Below, piece by piece: positions 33,688-42,399 of a stretch of DNA of 64,000 nt. The stretch's first letter is position 1. Each line of letters begins with the position of its first letter. The stretch covers positions 53,908-117,907 of the forward strand of contig DAOUJG010000030.1 in assembly GCA_034423015.1 (NCBI GenBank), read 5' to 3'. Source of the stretch: JAGWBJ01 sp034423015. GTDB taxonomy: Bacteria; Chloroflexota; Dehalococcoidia; Lucifugimonadales; JAGWBF01. Both the position numbers and the translations under genes were made by a program. Below the pieces are notes generated by a model. It ran no database searches and was not told the origin of the DNA. It saw only the letters and a program-made list of their open reading frames with translations.

Positions 33688-33694
33688 GAAGGAT

Positions 33695-34621
33695 ATGGAG
33701 AGAAAGCTTCCCAGCCATGACGAGGTGATCTCGTACCTGCGGGACAGGTCCAACTGGGGCCGCTGGGGCCCCGACGACGAGATGGGCGCCCTGAACCTCA
33801 TCACCCCCGAGAAGCGGGTCTCCGCGGCCCGCTTGGTCCGCAGCGGCCGGGCCGTCACCCTCAGCCGCTACTTCCCCAAGACGCCGGGCCTCGGGAACCC
33901 CCACCCGGCCCAGCACTACATGCAGGTCATCGACCGGGAGCTGGGGGACGGCGGCGGGGCGCTGGACTACTACGGCGTCTTCTACCACGGCCGCACGGTG
34001 ACCCACATGGACGCCCTCTGCCACGTGTGGGGGTCCGAGGGGATGTGGAACGGGCGGGACCCCAAGGTCGAGGTCGGCTACGAGGGCGCCCGTTTCGGCG
34101 GCATCGACAAGTGGGCAGAGGGGCTGATGACCCGGGGCGTGCTCCTGGACATCCCGGGGCTGCGAGGAGAGCCCTACGTGACCCAGGACAAGCCCGTCCA
34201 CGGCTGGGACCTGGAGGACGCCGCCAGGGCCCAGGGGATAACCGTGGAGCCCGGGGACGCCGTCGCCGTCTACTGCGGCCGGGAGAAGTGGCAGGAGGCC
34301 CACCCCGAGGACGTCTACGGCACCGTCGACCCCAAGACGAAGCCGGGCCTGCACGCGTCGTGCCTCCCCTTCCTCAGGGACAACGACGTATCGGTCCTGG
34401 CCTGGGACATGATGGACCTGCAGCCCGAGGGCTATCTCATCAGCCTCCCCGTCCACGCGGCCATCTTCGCCTACGGCATCGCCCTGCTGGACAACTGCCT
34501 CCTCCAGGGCCTCGCTGAGGCCTGCCGGGAGGAGGGGCGCTACGAGTTCATGCTCACGGTGGCCCCCCTGAGGGTGGCGGGCGGCACGGGCTCCCCCGCC
34601 AACCCCATCGCCACGTTCTAG
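33695..34621 (+). CDS. Cyclase-family metal-dependent hydrolase, copy 2
   Basis: 308 residues from ATG 33695. KLPSHDEVISYLRDRSNWGR opens it, the metal motif is YHGRTVTHMDALCHVW, and the closing VAGGTGSPANPIATF is nearly the same as in copy 1. It lacks the roughly 13-residue loop seen in copy 1 after YGTQGRPLERK. Preceded by the Shine-Dalgarno-bearing tandem repeat. Separated from copy 1 by the IS5 element and from copy 3 by a DUF805 gene of different base composition. Confidence 0.88.
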   Translation: MERKLPSHDEVISYLRDRSNWGRWGPDDEMGALNLITPEKRVSAARLVRSGRAVTLSRYFPKTPGLGNPHPAQHYMQVIDRELGDGGGALDYYGVFYHGRTVTHMDALCHVWGSEGMWNGRDPKVEVGYEGARFGGIDKWAEGLMTRGVLLDIPGLRGEPYVTQDKPVHGWDLEDAARAQGITVEPGDAVAVYCGREKWQEAHPEDVYGTVDPKTKPGLHASCLPFLRDNDVSVLAWDMMDLQPEGYLISLPVHAAIFAYGIALLDNCLLQGLAEACREEGRYEFMLTVAPLRVAGGTGSPANPIATF

Positions 34622-34704
34622 GTAATAAGGAATCTCTGACCAAGTCCCTTCCCCCTTTGACGGTGGTAGAATGGCCTTTGCGCCAGCAAAAAAAGAGACG
34701 ACCC

Positions 34705-35268
34705 ATGCAGCAGGACGCAGTTCAACAAGCCAGGCCCATGATGACGATTCAGGAATCGGTAATGACTTGCCTACGCAAGTACGCCGATTTCAGTGGCAGG
34801 GCGACCCGCGCCGAATACTGGTGGTGGGTTTTGGCGACTGTCATAGTAGGCTTAGGTCTTGCCGCGGTGGACGAGTTTATCAACTCACTTACGGGAAACG
34901 AATTCAGTCCCCTAACTGCCATTTTTGGCTTGGTTATCCTGCTGCCCGATCTGGCCGTTACCTGCCGGCGGTTGCACGACACTGGCAGGAGTGGGTGGTG
35001 GCAGTTGGCGTGGTACGTCATAGCTATACTGGCCATAGTCCCCATCGTCGTGGGCGCGGTAATTGGGATTCTTACTGTTGAGGACTGGCATGACTGGCGG
35101 GCGACGATCTCCTGGGCGCCCATCGTGGTGGGAATCGTCATTGCCTTGCTGATTTGGATTGGTCTGTTCATCTGGTGGCTGGTCTGGATGGTAAGGCAAG
35201 GCCAGTCCGGGCCCAATCGATACGGCCCCGACCCTCGCGCCTGGGATGGTGAAGCCGTCATCCTATAG
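34705..35268 (+). CDS. DUF805-family membrane protein
   Basis: 187 residues from ATG 34705. The DUF805 signature is clear: KYADFSGRATRAEYWWWVL, then LPDLAVTCRRLHDTGRSGWW. About four membrane helices follow, ending GPNRYGPDPR, also typical. Function unknown in the family. Lower GC and different codon use than the cyclase genes around it suggest later insertion between copies 2 and 3. Confidence 0.88.
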   Translation: MQQDAVQQARPMMTIQESVMTCLRKYADFSGRATRAEYWWWVLATVIVGLGLAAVDEFINSLTGNEFSPLTAIFGLVILLPDLAVTCRRLHDTGRSGWWQLAWYVIAILAIVPIVVGAVIGILTVEDWHDWRATISWAPIVVGIVIALLIWIGLFIWWLVWMVRQGQSGPNRYGPDPRAWDGEAVIL

Positions 35269-35302
35269 CCTGCCATTCTAGTTATCCCATCAGGAGGCGG
35301 AA

Positions 35303-36253
35303 ATGTCTGAGAGAAGGTTGCCCACACGGGAAGAGGTCATGTCCTACCTCACCGACCGGAACAACTGGGGCCGCTGGGGCCCCGACGACGAGCGGGGCGC
35401 CATGAACCTGATCACCGACGAGAAGAGGGTCGCCGCGTCGCGGCTGGTACGCTCAGGCAGGACTGTGTCCATGAGCCGGTACTGGAAGACGGGGGGAGTG
35501 GCGGGCAACCTGTACCCCGCCCAGCACTACATGAAGGCCCACTACCGCCACGACGAGGGGGACCGGGGCTCGGCCTCGGACTTCCTGGGGGCCTTCTACC
35601 ACGGCAGGGCCTTCACCCACATCGACGCCCTGTGCCACGTGTGGGGTGCCGACGGTATGTGGAACGGCCGGGACCCCAAGGAGGAGCTGACCTTCGACGG
35701 CTCCAAGTGGGGAGGCATCGACGTCTGGAGCGACGGCGTCATCACCCGGGGCGTGCTGCTGGACATCCCCAGGCTGCGCGGGGTGCCCTACGTGACCGAG
35801 GACAGGCCCGTCCACGGCTGGGACCTGGAGGACGCCGCCAGGGCCCAGGGGATAGCCATCCAGCCCGGCGACGTCGTCGCGGTCTACAGCGGCCGGGAGA
35901 AGTGGCAGGCCGACCACCCCGACGTGACCTACGGCACCCAGGAGATACTGGACGACCTTGTGAAGATCAGCAAGCCCGGCCTCCACGCCTCCTGCCTCCC
36001 CTTCATCCGGGACAACGACATATCGGCCCTGGCCTGGGACATGATGGACGCCTACCCCGACGGCTACGACTTCCCCAACCCGGTCCACTGCGCCATATAC
36101 GCCTACGGCATCTCTCTGCTGGACAACTGCCTGCTGCAGCCCCTGGCCGAGGCTTGCCAGGAGGAGGGGCGCTACGAGTTCATGCTCGTGGTGTCGCCCC
36201 TCAAGGTCCAGGGCGCCACCGGCTCCCCCGCCAACCCCCTGGCCGTGTTCTAG
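35303..36253 (+). CDS. Cyclase-family metal-dependent hydrolase, copy 3
   Basis: 316 residues; CAGGAGGCGGAA precedes the ATG. RRLPTREEVMSYLTDRNNWG start, YHGRAFTHIDALCHVW metal motif, and the same closing block (GATGSPANPLAVF). Most different from the other two at residues 55-75 and near 215-220. Three paralogs kept side by side suggest related but distinct substrates, possibly products of the diketone hydrolase upstream. Confidence 0.88.
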   Translation: MSERRLPTREEVMSYLTDRNNWGRWGPDDERGAMNLITDEKRVAASRLVRSGRTVSMSRYWKTGGVAGNLYPAQHYMKAHYRHDEGDRGSASDFLGAFYHGRAFTHIDALCHVWGADGMWNGRDPKEELTFDGSKWGGIDVWSDGVITRGVLLDIPRLRGVPYVTEDRPVHGWDLEDAARAQGIAIQPGDVVAVYSGREKWQADHPDVTYGTQEILDDLVKISKPGLHASCLPFIRDNDISALAWDMMDAYPDGYDFPNPVHCAIYAYGISLLDNCLLQPLAEACQEEGRYEFMLVVSPLKVQGATGSPANPLAVF

Positions 36254-36307
36254 CCGCCGACGCAAGGGAAATCGCTACGGAAAATTCGACATGAAATAGG
36301 GGGCGCC

Positions 36308-37225
36308 GTGACCACACTCACCAACAACAGGCCCGACGATTTCGATGCCTACTGGGCATCCGTCCAGGAGGAGCTGGCCGCCGTCCCGGCGGCCCCAGAG
36401 GTGGACGAGCTTCCCCTGCGCTCCACCGACTACGCCACCGCCTACGTCGTCCACATGGCCTCCATCGGCCCCTACCGCATCTTCGCCCACCTGAGCATCC
36501 CCAAGGGCGAGGGCCCCTTTCCCACCCGCTACTATCTGGCCAGGTACGGCAGCGTGGTGGAGCAGATACCCCAGGGCTTCACCAACGCCCAGCGCCGGGA
36601 GTACGTCACCTTCTCCGTGGGCGTCAGGGGCCAGAGGGGGGCCGACCAACCCTTCGCCGCCGCCTTCCCGGGCCTGCTCACCCACGGCATCTCCGACCGT
36701 GAGGGGTACGTCTACCGGGGCATCGTGGCCGACTGCCTGAGGGCGCTGGAGTACCTGGTGACGCGGCCCGAGGTGGATGCAAGCAGGGTCGTCGCCATCG
36801 GCGGCGACCTGGCCCTGATGACCGCAGCCCTGGGCTCCGGCCTCACCCACCTGGTCTGCACCCCGGCCATGTTCTTCGCCACGGCGGACACCGCGCCGCG
36901 GACGGAGGCGTACCCGCTCCAGGAGGTCAACGACTACCTGCGCCACGACCCCGCCCAGCGGGATGCCGTGGCGCGCACCCTCTCCTACTTCGACCTGCGC
37001 TGGTTCGCCCCCAGGGTGACGGTGCCCTCCCTGGTCATGACCGAGGGCGACGGCGACCTGCTCAGTGCCGACGCCCTGGCCCCCCTCACCTCCGCCCTGG
37101 GGACCGCCCCCGAGGTGAACAAGACCCAGTACTCGGGCTTCAAGGACAACGTGTACGTCGAAGAGTGGGTCACCCGCCGGTTCGGCCTGGCCGGGACAGT
37201 CCTCCCGGCCCACTGGCAGGGATAG
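36308..37225 (+). CDS. AXE1-like alpha/beta-hydrolase fold protein lacking the catalytic residues
   Basis: 305 residues from a GTG at 36308. It aligns with the acetylxylan-esterase-like protein at 49576-50502: DDFDAYWASV, PGLLTHGISDREGYVYRG, and LRHDPAQRDAVARTLSYFD. Where that protein has the nucleophile elbow VTGHSQGG, this one reads AIGGDLAL, so the Ser is Asp167 and the following glycines are lost. The His-bearing GHGHDANQHE region is replaced by FKDNVYVEEW. It is therefore unlikely to be a serine esterase; a binding or structural role is possible. It follows cyclase copy 3 by 54 nt. Confidence 0.75.
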   Translation: MTTLTNNRPDDFDAYWASVQEELAAVPAAPEVDELPLRSTDYATAYVVHMASIGPYRIFAHLSIPKGEGPFPTRYYLARYGSVVEQIPQGFTNAQRREYVTFSVGVRGQRGADQPFAAAFPGLLTHGISDREGYVYRGIVADCLRALEYLVTRPEVDASRVVAIGGDLALMTAALGSGLTHLVCTPAMFFATADTAPRTEAYPLQEVNDYLRHDPAQRDAVARTLSYFDLRWFAPRVTVPSLVMTEGDGDLLSADALAPLTSALGTAPEVNKTQYSGFKDNVYVEEWVTRRFGLAGTVLPAHWQG

Positions 37226-37260
37226 GGGGTCAACCCGCCCGGCGCGCCCCGCGGGCAGTC

Positions 37261-37400
37261 CGTCGTTCCGGCGCAGGCCGGAACCCATGGGTGGGGAGCG
37301 GCCCTCCCACCAGGCGGGCTCCAGCGGGTCCGCCCTCCATGCATCCCAAGGCGGCCCCGCCCTGCCCCTGGATTCCGGCTCGGGGGCCGGAATGACGGTG
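37261..37400. repeat. Inverted pair of TTCCGGC-family intergenic repeats
   Basis: CGTCGTTCCGGCGCAGGCCG (37261-37280) opens one copy, followed by GAACCCATGGGTGGGG. An inverted copy (ending GGCCGGAATGACGGTG) closes the block at 37400. About 70 bp lie between. Related single copies are at 22307, 57095 and 63889. The pair might form a large hairpin or be a MITE-like unit. Confidence 0.7.
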
Positions 37401-37404
37401 GGGC

Positions 37405-38433
37405 TCAGGGCACCAGCAGTACCTTGCCGAAGAAGTCCCGCGAGTCCACCAGCCGGTGGGCCTCCGCCGCCTGGGACAGGTCCAGGACCCGGGAGACCAC
37501 GGGCCGGAAGACGCCCTGGAACACCATCTCCATCACCCTCATGAGCTCCGGGCGGGTGGCCCCGCTGGAGCCCAGCAGCCGGTACTCGTTGCGGAAGAAG
37601 GGGATGATGTCGAAGGGGACCACCTCTCCGCTGTGGCCCCCGACGGTTACGATGGCCCCGTCCCTCTTGAGGCACTCCAGGCTCTTGGTGAACACCTCTC
37701 CGCCCACGTGCTCCATCACCAGGTCGACTCCCCGGCCTCCCGTCAGCTCCCTCACGCGCTGGGGGAACTCCTCCCTGCTGTAGTTGATGGTATGGTGGGC
37801 GCCCATCTCGGTGGCCCTGGCCAGCTTCTCGTCGGTGCTGGCCGTGGTGATGATTGTCGCCCCGGCGTGGCGGGCGATCTGGATGGCCGCGCTGCCGATG
37901 CCCGACCCGGCGGCCTGGATCAGCACCGTGTCCCCGGCCCGTAGCCCACCCCGGTTGATCAGCACGTGCCAGGCCGTGCCGAAGGCGATGGGCACCGCCG
38001 CGGCGTCCTCGAAGGGCACGTGGTCGGGCAGGGGCCGCAGGGCCGACACGGGCAGCGTGACGAGCTGGGCGTAGCCGCCCGGCACCCGCCGTCCCCGGTC
38101 GCCTCCCTGGACGCACAGGTTGTCCCGGCCGCTCATGCAGTATTCGCAGGACGCGCAGGGGATCCGGTTGAACACCCAGACCCGGTCCCCCTCCTTGACG
38201 CCGCCCCCGCCGCCGCGAAGGGCGGCCACCTCCCCCGAGTACTCCAGCCCCAGGGTGTGGGGAAAGGTGATGGGGAAGCGGGACACCCCGGCGCGCATGT
38301 CCAGGTCCACGTGGTTCACGCCGGCGGCCCGGACCCGGACCAGCGCCTCCCCCGGCTCGGGCTCCGGGTCGGGCGCCTCTTCGTAGGTGAGGACCTCGGG
38401 TCCTCCGAACTCGCGGAACCAGGCTACCTTCAT
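37405..38433 (-). CDS. Zinc-type alcohol dehydrogenase/quinone oxidoreductase family protein
   Basis: 342 residues. GroES-like N-terminus with structural zinc cysteines in CASCEYCMSGRDNLC (about 91-105), and a Rossmann part with AAGSGIGSAAIQIARHAGAT. Asp replaces the usual Cys at the catalytic-zinc position (GVNHVDLDMR), so a quinone-oxidoreductase- or crotonyl-CoA-reductase-like reaction is possible; the family mixes both. First of a minus-strand run with no close partner. Confidence 0.87.
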   Translation of the reverse strand: MKVAWFREFGGPEVLTYEEAPDPEPEPGEALVRVRAAGVNHVDLDMRAGVSRFPITFPHTLGLEYSGEVAALRGGGGGVKEGDRVWVFNRIPCASCEYCMSGRDNLCVQGGDRGRRVPGGYAQLVTLPVSALRPLPDHVPFEDAAAVPIAFGTAWHVLINRGGLRAGDTVLIQAAGSGIGSAAIQIARHAGATIITTASTDEKLARATEMGAHHTINYSREEFPQRVRELTGGRGVDLVMEHVGGEVFTKSLECLKRDGAIVTVGGHSGEVVPFDIIPFFRNEYRLLGSSGATRPELMRVMEMVFQGVFRPVVSRVLDLSQAAEAHRLVDSRDFFGKVLLVP

Positions 38434-38514
38434 CGCCTACCTCCCTTGGGCATGGGATACATCCCTTGCGTTGCTGATTTGGGGGTCCCGAATATGGGCG
38501 GCCCGCCTGGTCCG

Positions 38515-38955
38515 CTACTCCTCCAGGGGCAGGCTGGTGCTCTGGGGGATGATCCCCATCTGGCGGAGCAGGTCCGCCGCGTCCCAGTAGGAGTGCCACT
38601 CCTTCACCTTGCCGTCCTCGATGCGCCACACGAAGCATACACGGACGGACATGTGCTTGCCCGTTGGCGGGAGGCCAAGATACGTCCCCTGCTGGGTCCC
38701 CCCCATCACCCCCTCGAAGCAGACGTAGTCGCCGTAGGCGAAGATGTTGTCCTCCCTGTAGTACTGGTCGGGGAAGGCCGTCCAGGCCATTCCCCACGCC
38801 GCCGCCAGCCCCTGGGGCCCCCGGACCACGCCCTGGACCGGGATCATGTCCAGCACACTGTCCTCGGCGTAGAAGGACGTTCCCTTCCGGATGTCGTGGG
38901 CCCGCATGGCGTCCAGCAGGCTCTTCACCAGCTCCAGGTTCTTCTCAGTGGACAT
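38515..38955 (-). CDS. SnoaL-type ester-cyclase-like protein
   Basis: 146 residues. NLELVKSLLDAMRAHDIRKG start, GPQGLAAAWGMAWTAFPDQY, and GTYLGLPPTGKHMSVRVCFV with EDGKVKEWHSYWD near the end are characteristic of the SnoaL-like polyketide cyclase family. It shares no close similarity with the two NTF2-fold proteins at 29-30 kb. It follows the MFS gene by 9 nt in the same transcript. Substrate unknown. Confidence 0.8.
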   Translation of the reverse strand: MSTEKNLELVKSLLDAMRAHDIRKGTSFYAEDSVLDMIPVQGVVRGPQGLAAAWGMAWTAFPDQYYREDNIFAYGDYVCFEGVMGGTQQGTYLGLPPTGKHMSVRVCFVWRIEDGKVKEWHSYWDAADLLRQMGIIPQSTSLPLEE

Positions 38956-38964
38956 CGCTCCTCC

Positions 38965-40233
38965 TTACGTTCGTACGCTTGTGCTATCCCTGGCCGTCCG
39001 TGGCGGCGCCCCGGGCCTTGCGGGGTATGCCGGCCTTCTGGCCATCAGGAACAGGAACCCGCTGAGGAGTCCCAGCGCTCCCAGCACCGAAAAGGGTATC
39101 GTATAGCTGTCCCGTATGTCGAACAGGGCCGCGGCGAAGAGGGGCGCCACCAGGGTCAGGATGTATAGGGGCGCCGTGGAGATGCCCGTTATCGTCGCGA
39201 AGGCCCGTTTCCCGAAGTAGTCGCCCCGAATGGCCGTGACCAGGGGGTTGCGTCCCCCGTTTCCGAACCCGAAGACCGCGGCGAAGAGGAAGCCTGTGGC
39301 AGCGCTGTCCACCGCCACGGCCAGGGTGAAGCCCGCCCCCTGGATGGTGGCGAAGACGAACAGCGCCAGGTGCTTGGGCACCCGGTCCCCGACGTAGCCT
39401 CCCAGCAGGGCCGACATCGCACCCACCCCCATGGCGGCCGCCCAGACATACGAGGCCATCTGGAGGGACAGCCCCTGGTCGGTCAGCAGGGGCACCATGT
39501 GCACCGACGTGGTGGCGATCATCATCGCGCACAGGCCGTGGCCCAGGGAGATCAACCAGAATGAGGGGGTGCGCATCGCCTGCCTGGCTGTGAAGTCCGG
39601 CGCCTCTCCGCCGGTGACCCGCGCGGCCGGCCCCGCCGCCGGCTCCCCGGACGGCGGGTCTCCGTCGGGGCGCAGGCCGTACTCCTCGGGGGAGTTCCGG
39701 ATGAACCTGCTGATGGGCCAGGCGATGGCCAGAAAGACGATGCCGATGCCCCGGGAGGTGACCTCCCAGCCGTGGTGGTCCGGGTTCACCGCCCACGCCA
39801 GGATGGGCACCAGGGCGATGCCGCCGATGAAATATCCCTCGCCGGCCACCGCCATGGCGATCCCCCGCTTGCGCACGAACCACCTGTTGACCGACGCCAT
39901 CAGCGGGAGGTACGTGCCCGCCGCCGCGCCGAACATGATGATGGAGTAGGCGACGTAGAACATCGCCAGGTTGGTGGTGTAGCTGAACAGCATGAACCCG
40001 CCGCCGATGATGAGCATCCCCGTCAGCACCATGCGCCGGGAGCCGAACCGGTCGGTCAGGTAGCCCAGCACGGGACCGATGAAGCTCCCCTCGAGCTGGG
40101 CCAGGGAGAAGGCCCCGGTGAGCTGGGTACGGGACCAGCCCATGGGCCCCTCCAGCGCCTTCACCCATATCCCCACGCCCGACCATATGGGCCCGCTGCC
40201 CATGCCGTTGATCACGATGGTGAGGGCCACCAT
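38965..40233 (-). CDS. MFS transporter (probable true start upstream, frame disrupted)
   Basis: 422 residues in the readable frame, twelve membrane segments, with the A-motif GYLTDRFGSRRMVL and a second one GGYVGDRVPKHLAL. It resembles OFA/monocarboxylate-type permeases. The frame continues upstream of the ATG at 40233 as APFYGWW, the usual start of helix 1 in this group, but contains no start codon before a stop. An ATG at 40287-40289 is in the next frame, and one base missing from the run of five G at 40249-40253 would join them. So the first helix may be complete in reality. Confidence 0.85.
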   Translation of the reverse strand: MVALTIVINGMGSGPIWSGVGIWVKALEGPMGWSRTQLTGAFSLAQLEGSFIGPVLGYLTDRFGSRRMVLTGMLIIGGGFMLFSYTTNLAMFYVAYSIIMFGAAAGTYLPLMASVNRWFVRKRGIAMAVAGEGYFIGGIALVPILAWAVNPDHHGWEVTSRGIGIVFLAIAWPISRFIRNSPEEYGLRPDGDPPSGEPAAGPAARVTGGEAPDFTARQAMRTPSFWLISLGHGLCAMMIATTSVHMVPLLTDQGLSLQMASYVWAAAMGVGAMSALLGGYVGDRVPKHLALFVFATIQGAGFTLAVAVDSAATGFLFAAVFGFGNGGRNPLVTAIRGDYFGKRAFATITGISTAPLYILTLVAPLFAAALFDIRDSYTIPFSVLGALGLLSGFLFLMARRPAYPARPGAPPRTARDSTSVRT

Positions 40234-40395
40234 CCACCAGCCGTAGAAGGGGGCCGAAGGCGGGGCAGTGGCCTGACGCCGGGGGTCATCTACGCGGGGT
40301 CTCTCGGCTGGCGCGCCGGCGGCCGGGGAGCGCGGCCGGGCGGCTGGGACCGCTCCGGCAGGAGAGCCGGCGAAAGCCCCGGGACGGCGGCACTC

Positions 40396-41199
40396 TCAGT
40401 TCAGGCGTAGGCCGCCATCGACGTTGATGGACTGGCCGGTGATGTTCCTGGATAGGTCCGAGGCCAGAAAGGCGGCCAGGTTGCCTATGTCCTCGGGAGT
40501 CTGCTCCCGCTGGAGGGGGATGGTCCTCCGGACGGTATCCTCGAAGAACCCCCTGGGGGCCAGCTCCTCGGGGTTTTCCTTCTGCGAGCCGCCCCGCCTC
40601 ACGGCGATCCTCTCCCACATGGGCGTCCACAGGGACCCGGGGCAGATGGCGTTTACGTTGATGCCGTAGGGCGCCAGCTCCAGTGCCGACGCCTGGGTGT
40701 AGCTGATGACGCCGGTCTTGGACACGGCGTAGGGCGGGTTCTCGGGGCTCCCCCGCCGGCCGGCGATGGAGGCTATGTTGACGATCTTTCCGTACCGCCG
40801 GTCCTTCATGCCGGGCTTGACTGCGCCCGTCACCCGCACCACGCCCTTCACGTTGACCTCGTAGATCATGTCCCAGTCGTCTTCGTTGGCCTCGTCCCGC
40901 TCCTCGAACCCGGGAGCGGCATATATCCCGGCGTTGTTCACCAGGACGTCGACCCGCTGGAACCGGGCCGTCACCTCCGAGACCATCTCGTCCACCGAGG
41001 CCTGGTCCGTCACGTCCAGGCGGCTGGTCATGGACCGGCGGCCCAGCTCGGCGGCCTCGGCGGCGACCGCCGCGGCCTCATCGGGGTTGACGTCAGCCAC
41101 CGCCACGTCGGCGCCGTTCCTGGCCAGGGCCAGCACGATGCCCCGTCCGATGCCTCGTCCCCCGCCGGTAACGACCGCTATCTTGCCGGTGACGTCCAT
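40396..41199 (-). CDS. Short-chain dehydrogenase/reductase
   Basis: 267 residues. TGGGRGIG (about 11-18), an acidic residue after strand 2 (VADVNPDE) favouring NAD(H), NNAG, a catalytic Ser in NIASIAG, and Tyr/Lys in PPYAVSKTG. The C-terminus NVDGGLRLN is standard for the classical family. Substrate unknown. It lies about 100 nt upstream of the MFS gene on the same strand. Confidence 0.9.
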   Translation of the reverse strand: MDVTGKIAVVTGGGRGIGRGIVLALARNGADVAVADVNPDEAAAVAAEAAELGRRSMTSRLDVTDQASVDEMVSEVTARFQRVDVLVNNAGIYAAPGFEERDEANEDDWDMIYEVNVKGVVRVTGAVKPGMKDRRYGKIVNIASIAGRRGSPENPPYAVSKTGVISYTQASALELAPYGINVNAICPGSLWTPMWERIAVRRGGSQKENPEELAPRGFFEDTVRRTIPLQREQTPEDIGNLAAFLASDLSRNITGQSINVDGGLRLN

Positions 41200-41248
41200 C
41201 TGTGGCTCCTGAATGCCTCGGGGCTCCAGAATACCGGCGCCCGGCCGG

Positions 41249-42178
41249 TCAGGACAGGGAGCTCTCGATGCGAAGGGCCCAGGGCTTGAGGATGGCGTAG
41301 AGGGCGTCGTTGATGGGGGTGGGCACCCCGGCCTCCCGCCCCATGCGGGACACGGTGCCGTTCATGCCCTCCAGCTCCACCTGCCTGCCCTCCAGGAAGT
41401 CCTTGGCCAGGGAGGACCTGCCCTGGGGCGGGAAGCGGTCCAGGGAGTCCATGGCCCAGTCCAGGGAGTCGTCGGCGATGGGTGCTCCCCTAGCCCGTCC
41501 CACCGCCAGCGCCTCCTCTATTGCCCCCTGGATGAGCGCCCGGGTCTCGGGCACGTTCCGCATCTCCTCGTACACCGAGTTGGTGGCCGAGCACACGGCG
41601 GCGGACCCGGCTATGTAGGAGAACTTCTTCCACAGCATGGCCATCATGTTCTCCTCCAGGGTCACGTTCCAGTCGGCCTCCTGGAACACCTGGAGCAGGC
41701 GCCGGCACCGGTCGCTCACGCCCGGCTGGATCTCGCCGAAGGATGCGGCCCCCGGTCCGCCCTGGCTCACCACCCCGGGCTCCACGACCCGGCCCTCCAT
41801 GTAGCACGACCCTATGATGACCCTGGCGTCGCCGAAGGCCGCCGCGAGCTGCTCATAGTTGTCGATGCCGTTTTGGAGGGTCAGCACCATGGAGCCGTCT
41901 CCCATCATGGGCCGCACCTTCTCGATGGCTGCGGCGTTCTGGTACATCTTGACGGCGAACAGGACCAGCTCCTGCTCCCCGGCGTCCGAGGTGTCGTCCA
42001 GGGCCCGCCCGGTGACCGTGAAGGTGCCGTGGTTGACGCTCTCGACCCGCAGCCCGCTGTCCCGGATAGCCGCCAGGTGGGCCCCTCTGGCGACGAAGGT
42101 GACATCGTGTCCGGCCTTGGCCAGGAGGCCGCCGAAATAGCCCCCGGTGCCGCCGGTGCCCATTATCGCTATCTTCAT
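41249..42178 (-). CDS. Ketopantoate reductase-family protein
   Basis: 309 residues from the ATG at 42178 (GAGGCGG upstream). MKIAIMGTGGTGGYFGGLLA is the NADP-binding start; the family Lys/Asn/Glu residues lie in VKMYQN, LQNGIDNYE and WKKFSYIAGSAAV. PanE makes pantoate for CoA, but this family includes many paralogs acting on other 2-keto acids, and no other pantothenate gene is near, so the assignment stays at family level. Confidence 0.85.
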   Translation of the reverse strand: MKIAIMGTGGTGGYFGGLLAKAGHDVTFVARGAHLAAIRDSGLRVESVNHGTFTVTGRALDDTSDAGEQELVLFAVKMYQNAAAIEKVRPMMGDGSMVLTLQNGIDNYEQLAAAFGDARVIIGSCYMEGRVVEPGVVSQGGPGAASFGEIQPGVSDRCRRLLQVFQEADWNVTLEENMMAMLWKKFSYIAGSAAVCSATNSVYEEMRNVPETRALIQGAIEEALAVGRARGAPIADDSLDWAMDSLDRFPPQGRSSLAKDFLEGRQVELEGMNGTVSRMGREAGVPTPINDALYAILKPWALRIESSLS

Positions 42179-42399
42179 GGCTGTGCCGCCTCCCCGAGAC
42201 GCCGGTCCCGGCCGGCTCTCGTGCATCGCCCATCATGCACCGGCGGGGTTGGACTGTCAACCCGGACCCCGTCCCCCTTGACGGTAGGGCGCGGCCCATC
42301 ACCTTCATCCCCGCCATCCCCGCGCGTGACCGTCTCCTCCCGACGCCGTGGTATACTTTGACCCAACAGACCGCCCAACTTAACCGGAGGTGATGGACG

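Noticed and set aside
36275..38797. 840-residue open frame on the minus strand
   Set aside because: It covers real genes on both strands in a wrong frame and has low-complexity Gly/Pro/Arg-rich sequence; a by-product of high GC.
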